Source: Aequorivita lipolytica (GTDB lineage: Bacteria > Bacteroidota > Bacteroidia > Flavobacteriales > Flavobacteriaceae). Taken from it: 64,000 nt of DNA. Location of the stretch: the NCBI RefSeq assembly GCF_007997135.1, contig NZ_VORU01000004.1, positions 62,001 through 126,000 on the forward strand. The letters run 5' to 3'. The notes beneath the pieces are model-generated. The model was not told the DNA's origin. It did no database searches and worked only from the letters and a program-made list of their open reading frames with translations. Position numbers and translations under genes: made by a program. Positions 1 to 9,259 of this stretch are shown here, one piece after another; within the stretch, counting starts at the first letter, position 1; each line of letters opens with the position of its first letter.

Positions 1-807
1 ATTTTGGCGGATAATTTTGGGAATACCGTTTATCTTTTTGAACGTGAATGCAGTATTCAGCGTCGCCATCAAAAAGTGGTGGAAGAGGCACCTTCTTCAG
101 TTTTAACCCCAGAAATGCGTAAACAAATGGGCGAAGCGGCCGTAAAAGTTGCAAAAGCTTGCGATTACGTGGGTGCTGGAACAGTGGAATTTCTTTTGGA
201 TGATAAACTCAATTTCTACTTCCTCGAAATGAACACGCGTTTGCAAGTGGAGCATCCAGTAACAGAATTGATTACAGGCTTGGATTTAGTGGAACAACAA
301 ATAAATGTTGCCAATAATGAAAAGCTTTCCTTTTCGCAGGAAGATTTAAAAATTACTGGGCACGCTTTCGAACTTCGAGTTTACGCGGAAGATCCATTGA
401 ATAACTTTATGCCAAGCGTTGGAAAATTGGAAGTTTATCGTCCACCGAGTGGAAAAAATATTCGGGTGGACGATGGTTTTACAGAAGGTATGCAGGTTCC
501 AATTCAGTATGACCCAATGCTTTCCAAATTAATAACCTACGGAAAAACCCGAAATGAAGCGATGCAGACAATGCTTGAAGCAATTTCAGAATATCATATT
601 GAAGGCGTCAGCACAACGCTACCTTTCGGAAAATTCGTTTTTGAACATGAAGCTTTCAGAAGTGGAGATTTCGACACCAATTTTGTAAAAAAATACTATT
701 CCGAAGAAAAACTAAAAGCAATCAATGAAGAAGAAGCAAAGGTTGCGGCCCTTTTCGCATTGAAACAATATTTAAAGGATTCAGAAAAACTTCGATTACC
801 GAAATAA
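1..807 (+). CDS. accC: Biotin carboxylase subunit of an acyl-CoA carboxylase (5' partial)
   Basis: The frame is open from base 1, so the start lies outside the window and only the C-terminal 268 residues are seen. This subunit uses ATP and bicarbonate to carboxylate biotin on a carrier protein. The ATP-grasp signature MNTRLQVEHPVTE holds the family's catalytic Arg and metal-binding region, and GHAFELRVYAEDP with FMPSVGKL marks the biotin carboxylase C-terminal domain. A carboxyltransferase gene follows 77 bp downstream on the same strand, which points to a propionyl-CoA or acetyl-CoA carboxylase complex in the cytoplasm. The biotin carrier gene is not in view. The gene could be the alpha chain of a two-subunit enzyme only if a carrier domain followed, and it does not. 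Confidence 0.93.
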   Translation: MLADNFGNTVYLFERECSIQRRHQKVVEEAPSSVLTPEMRKQMGEAAVKVAKACDYVGAGTVEFLLDDKLNFYFLEMNTRLQVEHPVTELITGLDLVEQQINVANNEKLSFSQEDLKITGHAFELRVYAEDPLNNFMPSVGKLEVYRPPSGKNIRVDDGFTEGMQVPIQYDPMLSKLITYGKTRNEAMQTMLEAISEYHIEGVSTTLPFGKFVFEHEAFRSGDFDTNFVKKYYSEEKLKAINEEEAKVAALFALKQYLKDSEKLRLPK

Positions 808-810
808 ATA

Positions 811-871
811 CTTTGCGCCCTCTGCGCCTCTGCGGTGGAATATTTACCACAGAGGCGCAGAGGGCGCAGAG
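811..871. repeat. Large inverted repeat (REP-like hairpin) between carboxylase genes
   Basis: Arms at 811-836 and 846-871 are 26 bp each with two mismatches, around a 9-bp loop. The arm is built on CTCTGCGCCCTCTGCG and is far richer in GC than its surroundings. It fills most of the 77-bp gap between accC and the carboxyltransferase. It has no T-run, so it looks like a dispersed palindromic repeat rather than a terminator. On mRNA it would form a strong stem that could stop 3'-5' decay or shift the stoichiometry of the two subunits. Confidence 0.85.
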
Positions 872-884
872 AAATAATTGAAAT

Positions 885-2426
885 ATGACCGACAACAATA
901 AAAAACTGCAAGAAATAATTTCCGAAGCAAAAAAAGGCGGTGGAGAAAAGCGCATTACAAAACAGCACGAAAAGAAAAAACTCACCGCCCGCGAACGCGT
1001 AGAATATCTTTTGGATGAAGGCTCTTTTGAAGAAATGGGCATTCTCGTCACCCACCGAACCACCGATTTCGATATGCAAAAGGAATTGTATTACGGCGAT
1101 GGAGTTGTTACGGGCTACGGAACAATCAATGGCCGTTTGGTATATGTTTTTGCACAGGATTTTACGGTTTTTGGTGGTGCACTCTCTGAAACACACGCTG
1201 AGAAAATCTGTAAAATAATGGATCATGCCGTGAGTGTTGGTGCGCCAATAATTGGTTTGAACGATTCGGGTGGGGCGCGTATTCAGGAAGGCGTTCGTTC
1301 TTTGGGCGGGTATGCAGATATCTTTTACAGGAACGTACAGGCTTCTGGCGTTGTTCCACAGATTTCGGCAATTATGGGGCCGTGTGCTGGTGGCGCAGTT
1401 TATTCACCAGCGATGACAGACTTCACTTTGATGGTGCAGGATAGCAGTTATATGTTTGTTACGGGACCGAACGTGGTAAAAACTGTTACCAATGAAAACG
1501 TAACTTCGGAAGAATTGGGCGGCGCACGAACGCACGCCACTAAAAGCGGAGTTACACATTTCACCGCTGCGAATGATATTGTGTGTTTGGAACAAATTAA
1601 AACCTTGCTCAGTTATCTTCCGCAGAACAATAAAACAGTAACAGAGAAATTGCCGTTTGAAGCTGTTGATGAATTTCGGGATGAGCTGGAAACCATCGTT
1701 CCGGATTCCGCCAACAAGCCCTATGATATGCACGACGTAATCAATGGAATAATTGACGAAGATTCCTTTTTTGAAGTGCATAAGGATTACGCAGAAAATA
1801 TTATAGTTGGTTTTGCAAGACTTGGCGGAAGAAGCATCGGTATTGTTGCAAACCAACCTATGAGTTTAGCGGGCGTTTTGGATGTGGACAGTTCCAAAAA
1901 AGGCGCGCGGTTTACGCGTTTCTGCGATTGTTTTAATATTCCGTTATTGGTTTTGGTTGATGTTCCGGGCTTTCTTCCGGGAACGGACCAAGAATGGAAT
2001 GGCATTATTCTAAACGGGGCCAAATTACTTTACGCTTTAAGTGAAGCAACCGTGCCGCGTGTTACTGTAATTACCAGAAAAGCCTATGGCGGTGCGTATG
2101 ATGTTATGAACAGCAAACACATTGGCGCAGATATGAATTATGCGTGGCCAACTGCTGAAATTGCCGTGATGGGCGCGAAGGGCGCCAGTGAGATTATTTT
2201 CAGAAAGGAAATTGCTGCTGCCGAAAATCCTGAATTGAAACTTTCGGAAAAAGAAGCTGAATATGCTGAAACTTTTGCAAATCCTTTTAAAGCAGCACAA
2301 CGTGGATTTATTGATGAAGTAATCCAACCACGAGAAACCCGAAGAAAATTATTGAAAGCTTTTGCAATGTTGGAAACAAAAGACGTGCCGCGGCCTAACC
2401 GTAAACACGGCAATATTCCGTTGTAA
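885..2426 (+). CDS. Acyl-CoA carboxylase carboxyltransferase (beta) subunit, propionyl-CoA carboxylase-like
   Basis: At 513 residues this is the usual length of PccB/MmdA-type carboxyltransferases, which move the carboxyl group from biotin to acetyl- or propionyl-CoA. Two crotonase-fold halves are visible. The N-terminal half has [16 protein letters not shown], the first oxyanion-hole stretch GGARIQEGV and then [12 protein letters not shown]. The C-terminal half has [13 protein letters not shown] and [10 protein letters not shown]. The ATG is preceded by the hairpin repeat, so any ribosome-binding site must lie in the last 13 bases. It is transcribed with accC. The substrate (propionyl versus acetyl) cannot be told from the sequence alone. 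In many Bacteroidota this subunit belongs to propionyl-CoA carboxylase of odd-chain and amino-acid breakdown. Confidence 0.93.
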   Translation: MTDNNKKLQEIISEAKKGGGEKRITKQHEKKKLTARERVEYLLDEGSFEEMGILVTHRTTDFDMQKELYYGDGVVTGYGTINGRLVYVFAQDFTVFGGALSETHAEKICKIMDHAVSVGAPIIGLNDSGGARIQEGVRSLGGYADIFYRNVQASGVVPQISAIMGPCAGGAVYSPAMTDFTLMVQDSSYMFVTGPNVVKTVTNENVTSEELGGARTHATKSGVTHFTAANDIVCLEQIKTLLSYLPQNNKTVTEKLPFEAVDEFRDELETIVPDSANKPYDMHDVINGIIDEDSFFEVHKDYAENIIVGFARLGGRSIGIVANQPMSLAGVLDVDSSKKGARFTRFCDCFNIPLLVLVDVPGFLPGTDQEWNGIILNGAKLLYALSEATVPRVTVITRKAYGGAYDVMNSKHIGADMNYAWPTAEIAVMGAKGASEIIFRKEIAAAENPELKLSEKEAEYAETFANPFKAAQRGFIDEVIQPRETRRKLLKAFAMLETKDVPRPNRKHGNIPL

Positions 2427-2441
2427 GAATATTAAAAAAGA

Positions 2442-3242
2442 TTAGTTGGAAAACTCTTTAAAAATAATATAGATTCCCATCAATAATACAAACCAACCGA
2501 ATCCTTTTTTAAGTTTTTTGCCATCAACAAAAGTATTCAGTTTTATCCCGATAAATATACCTACCACTGAAATTGTGGTAAAAGTTAAAAGAAATTCCCA
2601 ATCAATTTCAAGCGTTGCAAGATCGCCGGTAAAGCCTATCAATGAGTTTATGGCAATAATGAGCAGTGAGGTTGCTACGGCCTTTTTCATCGGTAATTTC
2701 GCCAATAAAACCAAAGCTGGGATAATTAGAAATCCGCCACCAGCACCCACTGCGCCAGTTACAAAGCCAAGAAAAATTCCTTGTAGAACGATTAATGGAT
2801 AGTTGTATGTAACTTTTTTGCCCGTTTCGGGTTCGGGGCTTTTGTTGACAATCATTGTTATAGAAGCAGCAAGCATAACTATTGCAAAAAACAGCATTAT
2901 TGCAATATCTTTTGTAAGCGTAAAGCCATCCAACACAAATAGGTTTTCAGGTATCGCCGGAAGGACGAACCTTCTTGTTAGATAGACAGAAATAAAAGCA
3001 GGAGTTGCAAAAATGAAAGCTGTTTTAAAATCAACCAGCTTATTTTTCATATTGCGAATAGCGCCAACAAGAGCAGATGTTCCCACCACAAACAGCGAAT
3101 ATCCCGTTGCAACAATTGGATTTAAAGAAAAAAGATAAACCAATACGGGAACAGTTAAAATCGAGCCTCCGCCGCCTATTAGACCTAGGACCACGCCAAC
3201 CATAAGTGCGCCCAAATAACCTAATATTTCAGTAATTTCCAT
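2442..3242 (-). CDS. TSUP family (TauE/SafE) membrane exporter
   Basis: A 266-residue protein with about eight hydrophobic segments. It carries the two glycine-rich repeats of the TauE/SafE family, GLIGGGGSILTVPVL near residue 20 and GAVGAGGGFLIIPAL near residue 165. The family exports sulfite, sulfoacetate or other small organic anions across the inner membrane. It converges on the carboxylase gene with only 15 bp between stops, and diverges from the P-type ATPase across 187 bp that holds an FNR-like box at 3354. TauE proteins accompany cstB and sqr in the staphylococcal cst operon, and CstB-like and SQR genes lie 12-15 kb away here, so sulfite export is plausible. The substrate is an inference. 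Confidence 0.88.
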   Translation of the reverse strand: MEITEILGYLGALMVGVVLGLIGGGGSILTVPVLVYLFSLNPIVATGYSLFVVGTSALVGAIRNMKNKLVDFKTAFIFATPAFISVYLTRRFVLPAIPENLFVLDGFTLTKDIAIMLFFAIVMLAASITMIVNKSPEPETGKKVTYNYPLIVLQGIFLGFVTGAVGAGGGFLIIPALVLLAKLPMKKAVATSLLIIAINSLIGFTGDLATLEIDWEFLLTFTTISVVGIFIGIKLNTFVDGKKLKKGFGWFVLLMGIYIIFKEFSN

Positions 3243-3353
3243 TTAACGATTATGACTTTTGAAATGTTTACTACAAGATTAACCATTATTTTAAAAAATA
3301 GAACTTAAATTTTCAATTTTAGGCAAATAGAAAATTTGTTAGAATTTTTTCAT

Positions 3354-3396
3354 TGATAATTATCATAGCAATTAATAAAAGGTACCGATACTTTAA
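3354..3396 (+). promoter_or_regulatory. FNR-like box TGATAATTATCA with promoter for the P-type ATPase
   Basis: A perfect 12-bp palindrome at 3354-3365. The first base of a -7-like element (TACTTTAA, two mismatches to TAnnTTTG) lies exactly 35 bp after the first base of the box, at 3389-3396. The start codon is at 3430. The same geometry recurs at seven other TGAY-N4-RTCA boxes here. No good -7 element lies at 35 bp toward the divergent TSUP gene, though a weak match at 36 bp leaves shared control possible. Confidence 0.6.
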
Positions 3397-3429
3397 CGGG
3401 TAATTAATTAGTGCTATAAACCTAAATAT

Positions 3430-5970
3430 ATGGCGATAGAAAATTTTGATATTCAAGGTCTGTTAGATTCTGAAGTTTTAGCTTCACGGAAAAAATTTGG
3501 TGTAAACGTTCTGGAATCCAAGAAAAAGAACCCATTTTTTGAAGCAATAAAAGGGCTGCTAAAAGAGCCAATGGTCATTTTGTTGTTGGTTGCCGCTACG
3601 CTGTATTTTTTCACAGGAAATACGGGTGACGGAATTTTTCTTGCAGCGGCAATTCTTTTGGTTGCTGCAATATCGCTCTATCAAGATGCTAAAACGCATG
3701 ATGCATTAGAAAAACTCAAGGAACTTTCACAACCAAATTGTAAGGTAATCCGGAACGGTACGGTTGTGGAAATTAAAAGCCAAGAAGTTGTAGTTGGCGA
3801 TTTTTTGATGGTAGAGGAAGGTTCAACCATTGTTGCAGATGGCACTATTGTGCACTCCAATGACTTCTCAGTAAACGAATCCATCTTAACGGGAGAATCC
3901 TTTTCAGTGGAAAAAAACGCCTCTTCAAAAGACAACAAAATTTTTATGGGCACCCAAGTGGGCGGCGGGCTTGCCATTGCAGAAATAACCGCAGTGGGTA
4001 ATCAAACAAAGGTTGGGAAAATAGGGAAAAGCATTGAAGACATTTCTTCTGAAAGATCTACGCTTGAACTCCAAATAAACAATTTTGTAAAAAAGATGGT
4101 AATTGCGGGAGCGGTTATTTTTCTATTGGTTTGGGGAATCAACTATTACAATTCTGAAGACGTTTTAGACAGTCTTTTGAAGGCGCTCACACTTGCAATG
4201 AGTGTTTTGCCAGAGGAAATTCCTGTAGCCTTTACCACTTTTATGGCCATTGGCGCTTGGCGGCTTATGAATATGGGCGTCATCGTAAAACAGATGAAAA
4301 CCGTAGAATCCTTGGGCAGCGCTACTGTAATTTGCGTTGATAAAACTGGGACGATTACCGAGAATAAAATGCGTCTCGATAAGATTTTTACATTGGAAAC
4401 AGATAGAATAACTTCGGTTGAAGAAACGCTTTCCGAGAGTGAAAAATTGCTAATTACTACAGCAATGTGGGCCAGTGAGCCCATTCCTTTTGATACTATG
4501 GAACAGTCGCTGCACAAGTTTTATAAGAAAATAGTGAAAATTGACGAAAGGCCAAATTTTAAAATGGTGCACGAATATCCCTTGGGTGGCAAACCTCCAA
4601 TGATGACCCATATTTTTAAAAATGAATCGGGCAATCGCATAATCGCCGCTAAAGGTGCGCCAGAAGCTTTGATGGCAGTTTCAGATTTAAGCGGGGAGCA
4701 AAAGGAAATTCTAAAACAAAAAATCAGCATTTTGGCTGCGGACGGATATCGTGTTTTGGGAGTGGGAATTTCAAAGTTTGAAGGTACAGATTGGCCAAAG
4801 AAGCAGCAAGATTTTAATTTTGAATTTAAGGGGTTGGTAGCTTTTTATGATCCACCGAAGGAAAATATTTCAAAGGTGTTTCAAGATTTTTATAATGCAG
4901 GAATAGCCGTTAAAATTATTACTGGTGATATTGCTGAAACTACCATGGCAATTGCAAAAAAGGTAAATTTCAAAGGTTCAGGGGAAGTGATTTCGGGTGA
5001 TGAGCTTATAAATTTGGATGATTCTGAACTCCAAAAAATTACTTCAGAAAAAAACATTTTTGCCAGGATGTTTCCCGAAGCCAAACTCAAAATAATAAAC
5101 GCCCTCAAAGCGCAAGGTCACATAGTTGCAATGACCGGAGATGGCGTAAACGATGGTCCCGCGCTAAAAGCTGCCAATATTGGTGTGGCAATGGGAAAGA
5201 AGGGAACCGAGATTGCTAAACAATCTGCGTCGCTTGTTCTGGTGGATGATGATCTTTCCAAAATGGTGGAGGCGGTGGCCATGGGCCGAAAAATATATTC
5301 AAACCTCAAAAAGGCTATTCAATATATTATTTCAATCCACATTCCAATTATACTTATCGTTTTTATTCCCTTGGTTTTAGGATGGGTATATCCCAATATT
5401 TTTACGCCCGTACACGTAATTTTGTTGGAATTGATCATGGGTCCAACTTGCTCGATAGTCTATGAAAACGAACCTTTGGAAAAGGATTCTATGCTTCAAA
5501 AGCCGAGACCTTTTTCAAGTACATTTTTTAATTGGAGTGAACTTTTCACAAGTATTATACAAGGGCTGGTAATTACTGCAGGTGTGCTTACTGTTTATCA
5601 GTTGGCGGTCAATAATGGTGCTAATGAAGAAGTTACCCGCACTATGGTGTTTACGGCTCTTATAACTGCAAATATTGTATTGACGTTTGTAAATCGTTCT
5701 TTTATTTACTCCATTTTTACCACTTTTAGATATAAAAACAGATTGGTGCCTATTATGATTGGAATTACCATAGGCATCACTTTGTCACTTCTTTTGGTGC
5801 CACCTTTCACCGAATTCTTTGAATTTGAAAGACTTGGAATTAACCAGATTGGCATCAGCGTTGGGATTGGCGTTTTAAGTGCGTTATGGTATGAAACTGT
5901 GAAGTGGTGGAAACGCAATCACATTTCCAAAAAATCTCTTATCAATGAGCAAAACGATTTAAGTTATTGA
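3430..5970 (+). CDS. Cation-translocating P-type ATPase (P2-type, Ca2+-ATPase-like)
   Basis: An 846-residue P-type ATPase. In order it has a cation-ATPase N-terminal region, the actuator motif LTGES (about 153-157), the M4 motif PEEIP (261-265), the phosphorylation site DKTGT with Asp304, the nucleotide domain with KGAPEAL, the hinge TGDGVND (569-575), and C-terminal membrane helices after about 620. It couples ATP hydrolysis to export of a cation across the inner membrane. The M4 sequence PEEIP differs from PEGLP of classical SERCA-type pumps, and there are no N-terminal heavy-metal domains. I therefore leave the ion open, with Ca2+ or Mn2+ most likely. It has its own promoter with an FNR-like box at 3354. 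The next gene starts 86 bp downstream behind another box. Confidence 0.92.
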   Translation: MAIENFDIQGLLDSEVLASRKKFGVNVLESKKKNPFFEAIKGLLKEPMVILLLVAATLYFFTGNTGDGIFLAAAILLVAAISLYQDAKTHDALEKLKELSQPNCKVIRNGTVVEIKSQEVVVGDFLMVEEGSTIVADGTIVHSNDFSVNESILTGESFSVEKNASSKDNKIFMGTQVGGGLAIAEITAVGNQTKVGKIGKSIEDISSERSTLELQINNFVKKMVIAGAVIFLLVWGINYYNSEDVLDSLLKALTLAMSVLPEEIPVAFTTFMAIGAWRLMNMGVIVKQMKTVESLGSATVICVDKTGTITENKMRLDKIFTLETDRITSVEETLSESEKLLITTAMWASEPIPFDTMEQSLHKFYKKIVKIDERPNFKMVHEYPLGGKPPMMTHIFKNESGNRIIAAKGAPEALMAVSDLSGEQKEILKQKISILAADGYRVLGVGISKFEGTDWPKKQQDFNFEFKGLVAFYDPPKENISKVFQDFYNAGIAVKIITGDIAETTMAIAKKVNFKGSGEVISGDELINLDDSELQKITSEKNIFARMFPEAKLKIINALKAQGHIVAMTGDGVNDGPALKAANIGVAMGKKGTEIAKQSASLVLVDDDLSKMVEAVAMGRKIYSNLKKAIQYIISIHIPIILIVFIPLVLGWVYPNIFTPVHVILLELIMGPTCSIVYENEPLEKDSMLQKPRPFSSTFFNWSELFTSIIQGLVITAGVLTVYQLAVNNGANEEVTRTMVFTALITANIVLTFVNRSFIYSIFTTFRYKNRLVPIMIGITIGITLSLLLVPPFTEFFEFERLGINQIGISVGIGVLSALWYETVKWWKRNHISKKSLINEQNDLSY

Positions 5971-5984
5971 TAAACAGTATTAAC

Positions 5985-6027
5985 TGATTTTCGTCATTGT
6001 GAAGAATTTATTTCTAATTTAATTTCG
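5985..6027 (+). promoter_or_regulatory. FNR-like box TGATTTTCGTCA with -7-like element before the outer-membrane protein gene
   Basis: The box TGAT-TTTC-GTCA lies at 5985-5996. TAATTTCG (one mismatch to TAnnTTTG) begins 35 bp from the first base of the box, at 6020-6027. The start codon of the downstream gene is at 6056. The box begins 15 bp after the ATPase stop codon, so the outer-membrane protein is likely transcribed separately. Confidence 0.55.
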
Positions 6028-6055
6028 AATGGCGTTTAACTAAAAACCAAACATC

Positions 6056-6634
6056 ATGAAAAAGTACAATTTTTTACTTATAACAGTAATTCTACTAATT
6101 TCATTTACTGTGAAATCACAGGAAAAGTGGTCGGTAGAGTTTAGACCTGGTCTCAGTTTTCCTACGAGTGATGTGGGTAATACCGACACTAAAATCGGTT
6201 TTGGCTTTGAGATTACGGGTGCCTATAAAATTATGCCTCATTTGGCCGTTTACGCGGGTTGGGGTTGGAACCAGTTTAAAGGTGAAGATCGTCTTTCAAT
6301 AGAAGATATTACTTTTGAAGAGACGGGATATACTTTTGGGTTTCAACTTATACGTCCCATCGGCACTTCAGCATTTTCTTACATCGGGAGCGCCGGTGCG
6401 ATATATAACCACATAGAATTAGAAAATAACGCTGGAGACATAACCGCAGATACCGGCCACGGATTTGGATGGCAAGTAGCAGCTGGAGTTGATTATGAAT
6501 TTGCGCCGAACCTCGCTTTGCGACCAATGTTTAAGTACCGCTCTCTTTCAAGAGATTTGGAAATTGCCAATGTTTCTACCGAACTAAAGCTCAATTACAT
6601 TTCATTCGGTATTGGCCTAGCTTGGGATTTTTGA
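6056..6634 (+). CDS. Outer-membrane beta-barrel protein (small OmpA-like/porin-family barrel)
   Basis: 192 residues. A signal peptide ends near KSQEKW at about residue 22. Alternating hydrophobic strands with aromatic girdle residues follow: SVEFRPGLSFP, IGFGFEITGAYKI, LAVYAGWGWNQF, YTFGFQLIRPI, GFGWQVAAGVDYEF. The protein ends with ISFGIGLAWDF, a C-terminal Phe typical of outer-membrane barrels. Eight strands would fit the length. The specific role is unknown; such small barrels are often stress-induced. An FNR-like box sits 60-70 bp upstream, so its expression may follow the same signal as the universal stress proteins in this window. Confidence 0.8.
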   Translation: MKKYNFLLITVILLISFTVKSQEKWSVEFRPGLSFPTSDVGNTDTKIGFGFEITGAYKIMPHLAVYAGWGWNQFKGEDRLSIEDITFEETGYTFGFQLIRPIGTSAFSYIGSAGAIYNHIELENNAGDITADTGHGFGWQVAAGVDYEFAPNLALRPMFKYRSLSRDLEIANVSTELKLNYISFGIGLAWDF

Positions 6635-6714
6635 TTGTGTAACTGATCGTAAAATTGATTTTTCCTATTCTAGGTTTCTTTACAATTTTTTGAATTCACC
6701 AAAAGCTTTCTCAA

Positions 6715-7803
6715 ATGAAAATTGCATTTATCATCCTTCTCTTTATTCACGGTCTTATTCATTTGATGGGATTTTTAAAGGCTTTTGGCTTTGCTGAAAT
6801 CCCACAACTTTCGCAAAATTTTTCAAAACCGGAAGGTCTTTTATGGCTAGTGGTTACTTTGGTGTTTGTGACTGTAGGAGTACTTTTTCTGATGAAAAAC
6901 AATCTTTGGTTTTGGATGGCAATAGCAGCGGTAATATTTTCGCAGGTTTTGATTATTATGAATTGGCAGGATGCAAAATTCGGCACCATCGCAAATGTGA
7001 TTGTTTTGGTTATTGCAATCATGGCAATAGCTGGATGGAACTTTGAAAGAAAATACAAACAGGATGTAGCCCAATCTTTTGAAAACGTAACCATTTCCGA
7101 AGAAACAATTTCCGAAAAAGATATTGAAAACCTACCCGTTCCCGTTCAAAAATACCTGAAATACGTCGGGGTGCTTGGCAAGCCCAAAATAGAAACTGCC
7201 AAAGCTATTTTTAAAGGTGAAATGCGTGAAAAGGGAAAAGATTGGTTTGCTTTCACTTCGGAACAGTATAACTTTTTTGAGAATCCGACCCGTTTGTTTT
7301 TTATGAAGGCAATTTTCAAGGGACTGCCTACCCAAGGATACCATTATTACAAAGATGAAGAGGCTTCTATGCTTATAAAACTTTTATCGGTTTTCCCAGT
7401 TGTGGATATAATAGAGCCTGAAATGTTCAAAACAGAAACGGTAACCTATTTTAATGATATGTGTCTTTTTGCTCCAGCCGCATTAATTGATGAAAAAATT
7501 AAATGGCAAACTATTGATGATAAATCCGTAAAAGCAACCTACACAAACAAGAAAGCGACTATTTCGGCTATTTTGTATTTCAACGAAAATGATCAACTAA
7601 TTAATTTTATTTCAGAAGATAGGATGGAAGTGAATTCCAATCAAAGTGTTCCGTTTTCGACTCCAGTAACAAAATACGGTACTATCAACGGCTATAATTT
7701 ACCCGTTGCTGCTGATGCTGTTTATCAATTTCCCGATGGCGATTTTGTTTATGGGAAGTTTTATTTGCTGGATGTTCAGTATAATGTAAAAAATTTGGAT
7801 TGA
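6715..7803 (+). CDS. DUF6544-like membrane-anchored protein
   Basis: 362 residues. Three or four membrane helices occupy residues 1-105 (starting MKIAFIILLFIHGLIHLMGF). A soluble domain follows with VPVQKYLKYVGVLGKP, an F/W-rich segment WFAFTSEQYNFFENPTR and a C-terminal beta-rich part ending YGKFYLLDVQYNV. The pattern 'V..YL.Y.GV.GKP......F.G....W..F.....' matches what I recall of DUF6544. No enzyme activity is known to me for that family. It stands alone between the outer-membrane protein (80 bp upstream) and the convergent L,D-transpeptidase. I saw no regulator box upstream. The DUF assignment is from memory. Confidence 0.72.
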   Translation: MKIAFIILLFIHGLIHLMGFLKAFGFAEIPQLSQNFSKPEGLLWLVVTLVFVTVGVLFLMKNNLWFWMAIAAVIFSQVLIIMNWQDAKFGTIANVIVLVIAIMAIAGWNFERKYKQDVAQSFENVTISEETISEKDIENLPVPVQKYLKYVGVLGKPKIETAKAIFKGEMREKGKDWFAFTSEQYNFFENPTRLFFMKAIFKGLPTQGYHYYKDEEASMLIKLLSVFPVVDIIEPEMFKTETVTYFNDMCLFAPAALIDEKIKWQTIDDKSVKATYTNKKATISAILYFNENDQLINFISEDRMEVNSNQSVPFSTPVTKYGTINGYNLPVAADAVYQFPDGDFVYGKFYLLDVQYNVKNLD

Positions 7804-7914
7804 AAGAAATGGTTGCTTCCCGCAAAAATAAACTCCTATTTATAAAAAGTACGGAATTTCAACACTTGGATCATGTTTTGAAAATTTCTGGTCGGAATGA
7901 TTGGTTTGAGACTA

Positions 7915-8946
7915 TTAGTTGTTTAAATCTCCACAATCGCAAACGTTTATAGATTTTCCATCAATAGCTTTAAATGCAGATTCAATACTTTCTTTTCTAT
8001 ATGTTTCATTTTCAAAACCTGGATAAATATTTTCAAATTGAATGTCTTTTCCTTCATTATCTTTTCCCGTTAAATCGTACCGGATAACCACTTTTGTGCC
8101 TAATGGAGCATAGTAATATACAAACCATGCATCAGATTCCCGCAAGCCGATACAGCCATTGGAGTAGGCTTTGCCCAACGTTTCCAAATTTGTTGTGGGG
8201 TGAATAAGTTGTCCAAGACGGCGACCGTCAATTTCAGGCTCTATCCAAGGGATGGCTGGAAGGTTAGTGACCTTTTTATCATCCCGATTTGTTTTGTAAT
8301 ACCTTTGGTTGTCCTTAGGATTGATGAACCATGGTTTTTTATTAACTCTAACTATTTTTCCTATGCCGGGTTTTGTACGCAAATCTACTTCACCTTTTGC
8401 CATTTTTAAGTAACGTTTGTTATTCTGTCCAGCCCTAACCGGAAACTTTTGGATTACCTTTCCATCTTCAATAATGCGAAGTCTAAACTCTGGAATATTA
8501 ATATCCAGATAGGTGTTTTCCATAACTTCTCTTATTTTTTGGGTTTTTAGAGAATCTGGAATGAGCAGAGTTTGTCCTTCACTAAGTGCATTTAATGATT
8601 GGGAATCTTCATTAAAAATCCCCTTATCCATTAGGTAATAATAATCTGTATGGGCCAGAGTGTCCAAAATCCAATTGTTATTATGAACAATTATATACTC
8701 ATCAATAAGATAATTGTGGGTTTGATTATGCTCCGCTACAATGCTGTCCATCCATTTAAAGTAGGAGCGAATAGGAACATCTTTATTGACAACTATTTCA
8801 ATTGGTGTTGAAGTTTTTTCTTGTTTTAAACTGTCAGTTTCAACCACCTCATTTCCGTTATTTGATTTCTGTTCATTATTGAATTTGTTGTTGTTTAAGC
8901 AACTTACAAATACGAAAGAAAAAATAAACAGTAAAATATTTTTCAT
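7915..8946 (-). CDS. L,D-transpeptidase (YkuD) lipoprotein
   Basis: 343 residues. The lipobox VSC-L puts the lipidated Cys at residue 16. An Asn/Glu-rich linker follows, then a region with a possible LysM-like segment (LNALSEGQTLLIPDSL). The YkuD catalytic domain covers about 145-290, with the His of QLIHP (249) and the catalytic Cys265 in SNGCIGLRE. YkuD enzymes make 3-3 crosslinks in peptidoglycan or attach lipoproteins to it, so the protein acts in the periplasm. The usual signature SHGCIRL reads SNGCIGL here: the first His is Asn and the Arg is shifted (GLRE), which is common in Bacteroidota variants. A TGAC-N4-GTCA box with a consensus -7 element on this strand lies about 145-190 bp upstream, so the 5' leader would be long. 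Confidence 0.88.
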   Translation of the reverse strand: MKNILLFIFSFVFVSCLNNNKFNNEQKSNNGNEVVETDSLKQEKTSTPIEIVVNKDVPIRSYFKWMDSIVAEHNQTHNYLIDEYIIVHNNNWILDTLAHTDYYYLMDKGIFNEDSQSLNALSEGQTLLIPDSLKTQKIREVMENTYLDINIPEFRLRIIEDGKVIQKFPVRAGQNNKRYLKMAKGEVDLRTKPGIGKIVRVNKKPWFINPKDNQRYYKTNRDDKKVTNLPAIPWIEPEIDGRRLGQLIHPTTNLETLGKAYSNGCIGLRESDAWFVYYYAPLGTKVVIRYDLTGKDNEGKDIQFENIYPGFENETYRKESIESAFKAIDGKSINVCDCGDLNN

Positions 8947-9090
8947 CTTTTGAGTTTCATTGTGTTTATTAAAGAGTGCTCTAATTCACACAAAAAATTA
9001 GAGCATATTTTAGATCTTTAGTAGCGTTTTCAGAATAACTTGTTGAAAATTCAATTGTACTGAGCGGAATAGTTTACGCTAATTAAAAAT

Positions 9091-9133
9091 CAAACGTAAG
9101 AAGTTAATTGCCAAAATGGTATGACATTAGTCA
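9091..9133 (-). promoter_or_regulatory. FNR-like box TGACATTAGTCA with consensus -7 element reading toward the L,D-transpeptidase
   Basis: A perfect palindrome at 9122-9133. On the minus strand TACGTTTG (a full match to TAnnTTTG) begins at 9098, again exactly 35 bp from the first base of the box. The plus strand has no -7 element at that spacing, so the box is assigned to the L,D-transpeptidase and not to mlaE, although it sits in their shared 313-bp gap. The rest of this gap (8947-9259) shows nothing else recognisable. Confidence 0.65.
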
Positions 9134-9259
9134 TCTTTGTAATTATTTCTTTCCGCAATTATGGCCTTAGGCACACAATTGACCAAAACCTATTTTGCTG
9201 ATTTAAATCATACATCTTAAACTAAATCAATACTATATTTGATTTTTTCCTTTTACGAA

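Noticed and set aside
9122-9259. FNR-like box at 9122 as the promoter of the mla operon
   Set aside because: The plus strand lacks a -7 element at the spacing seen elsewhere, while the minus strand has a full match. The box is therefore assigned to the L,D-transpeptidase.
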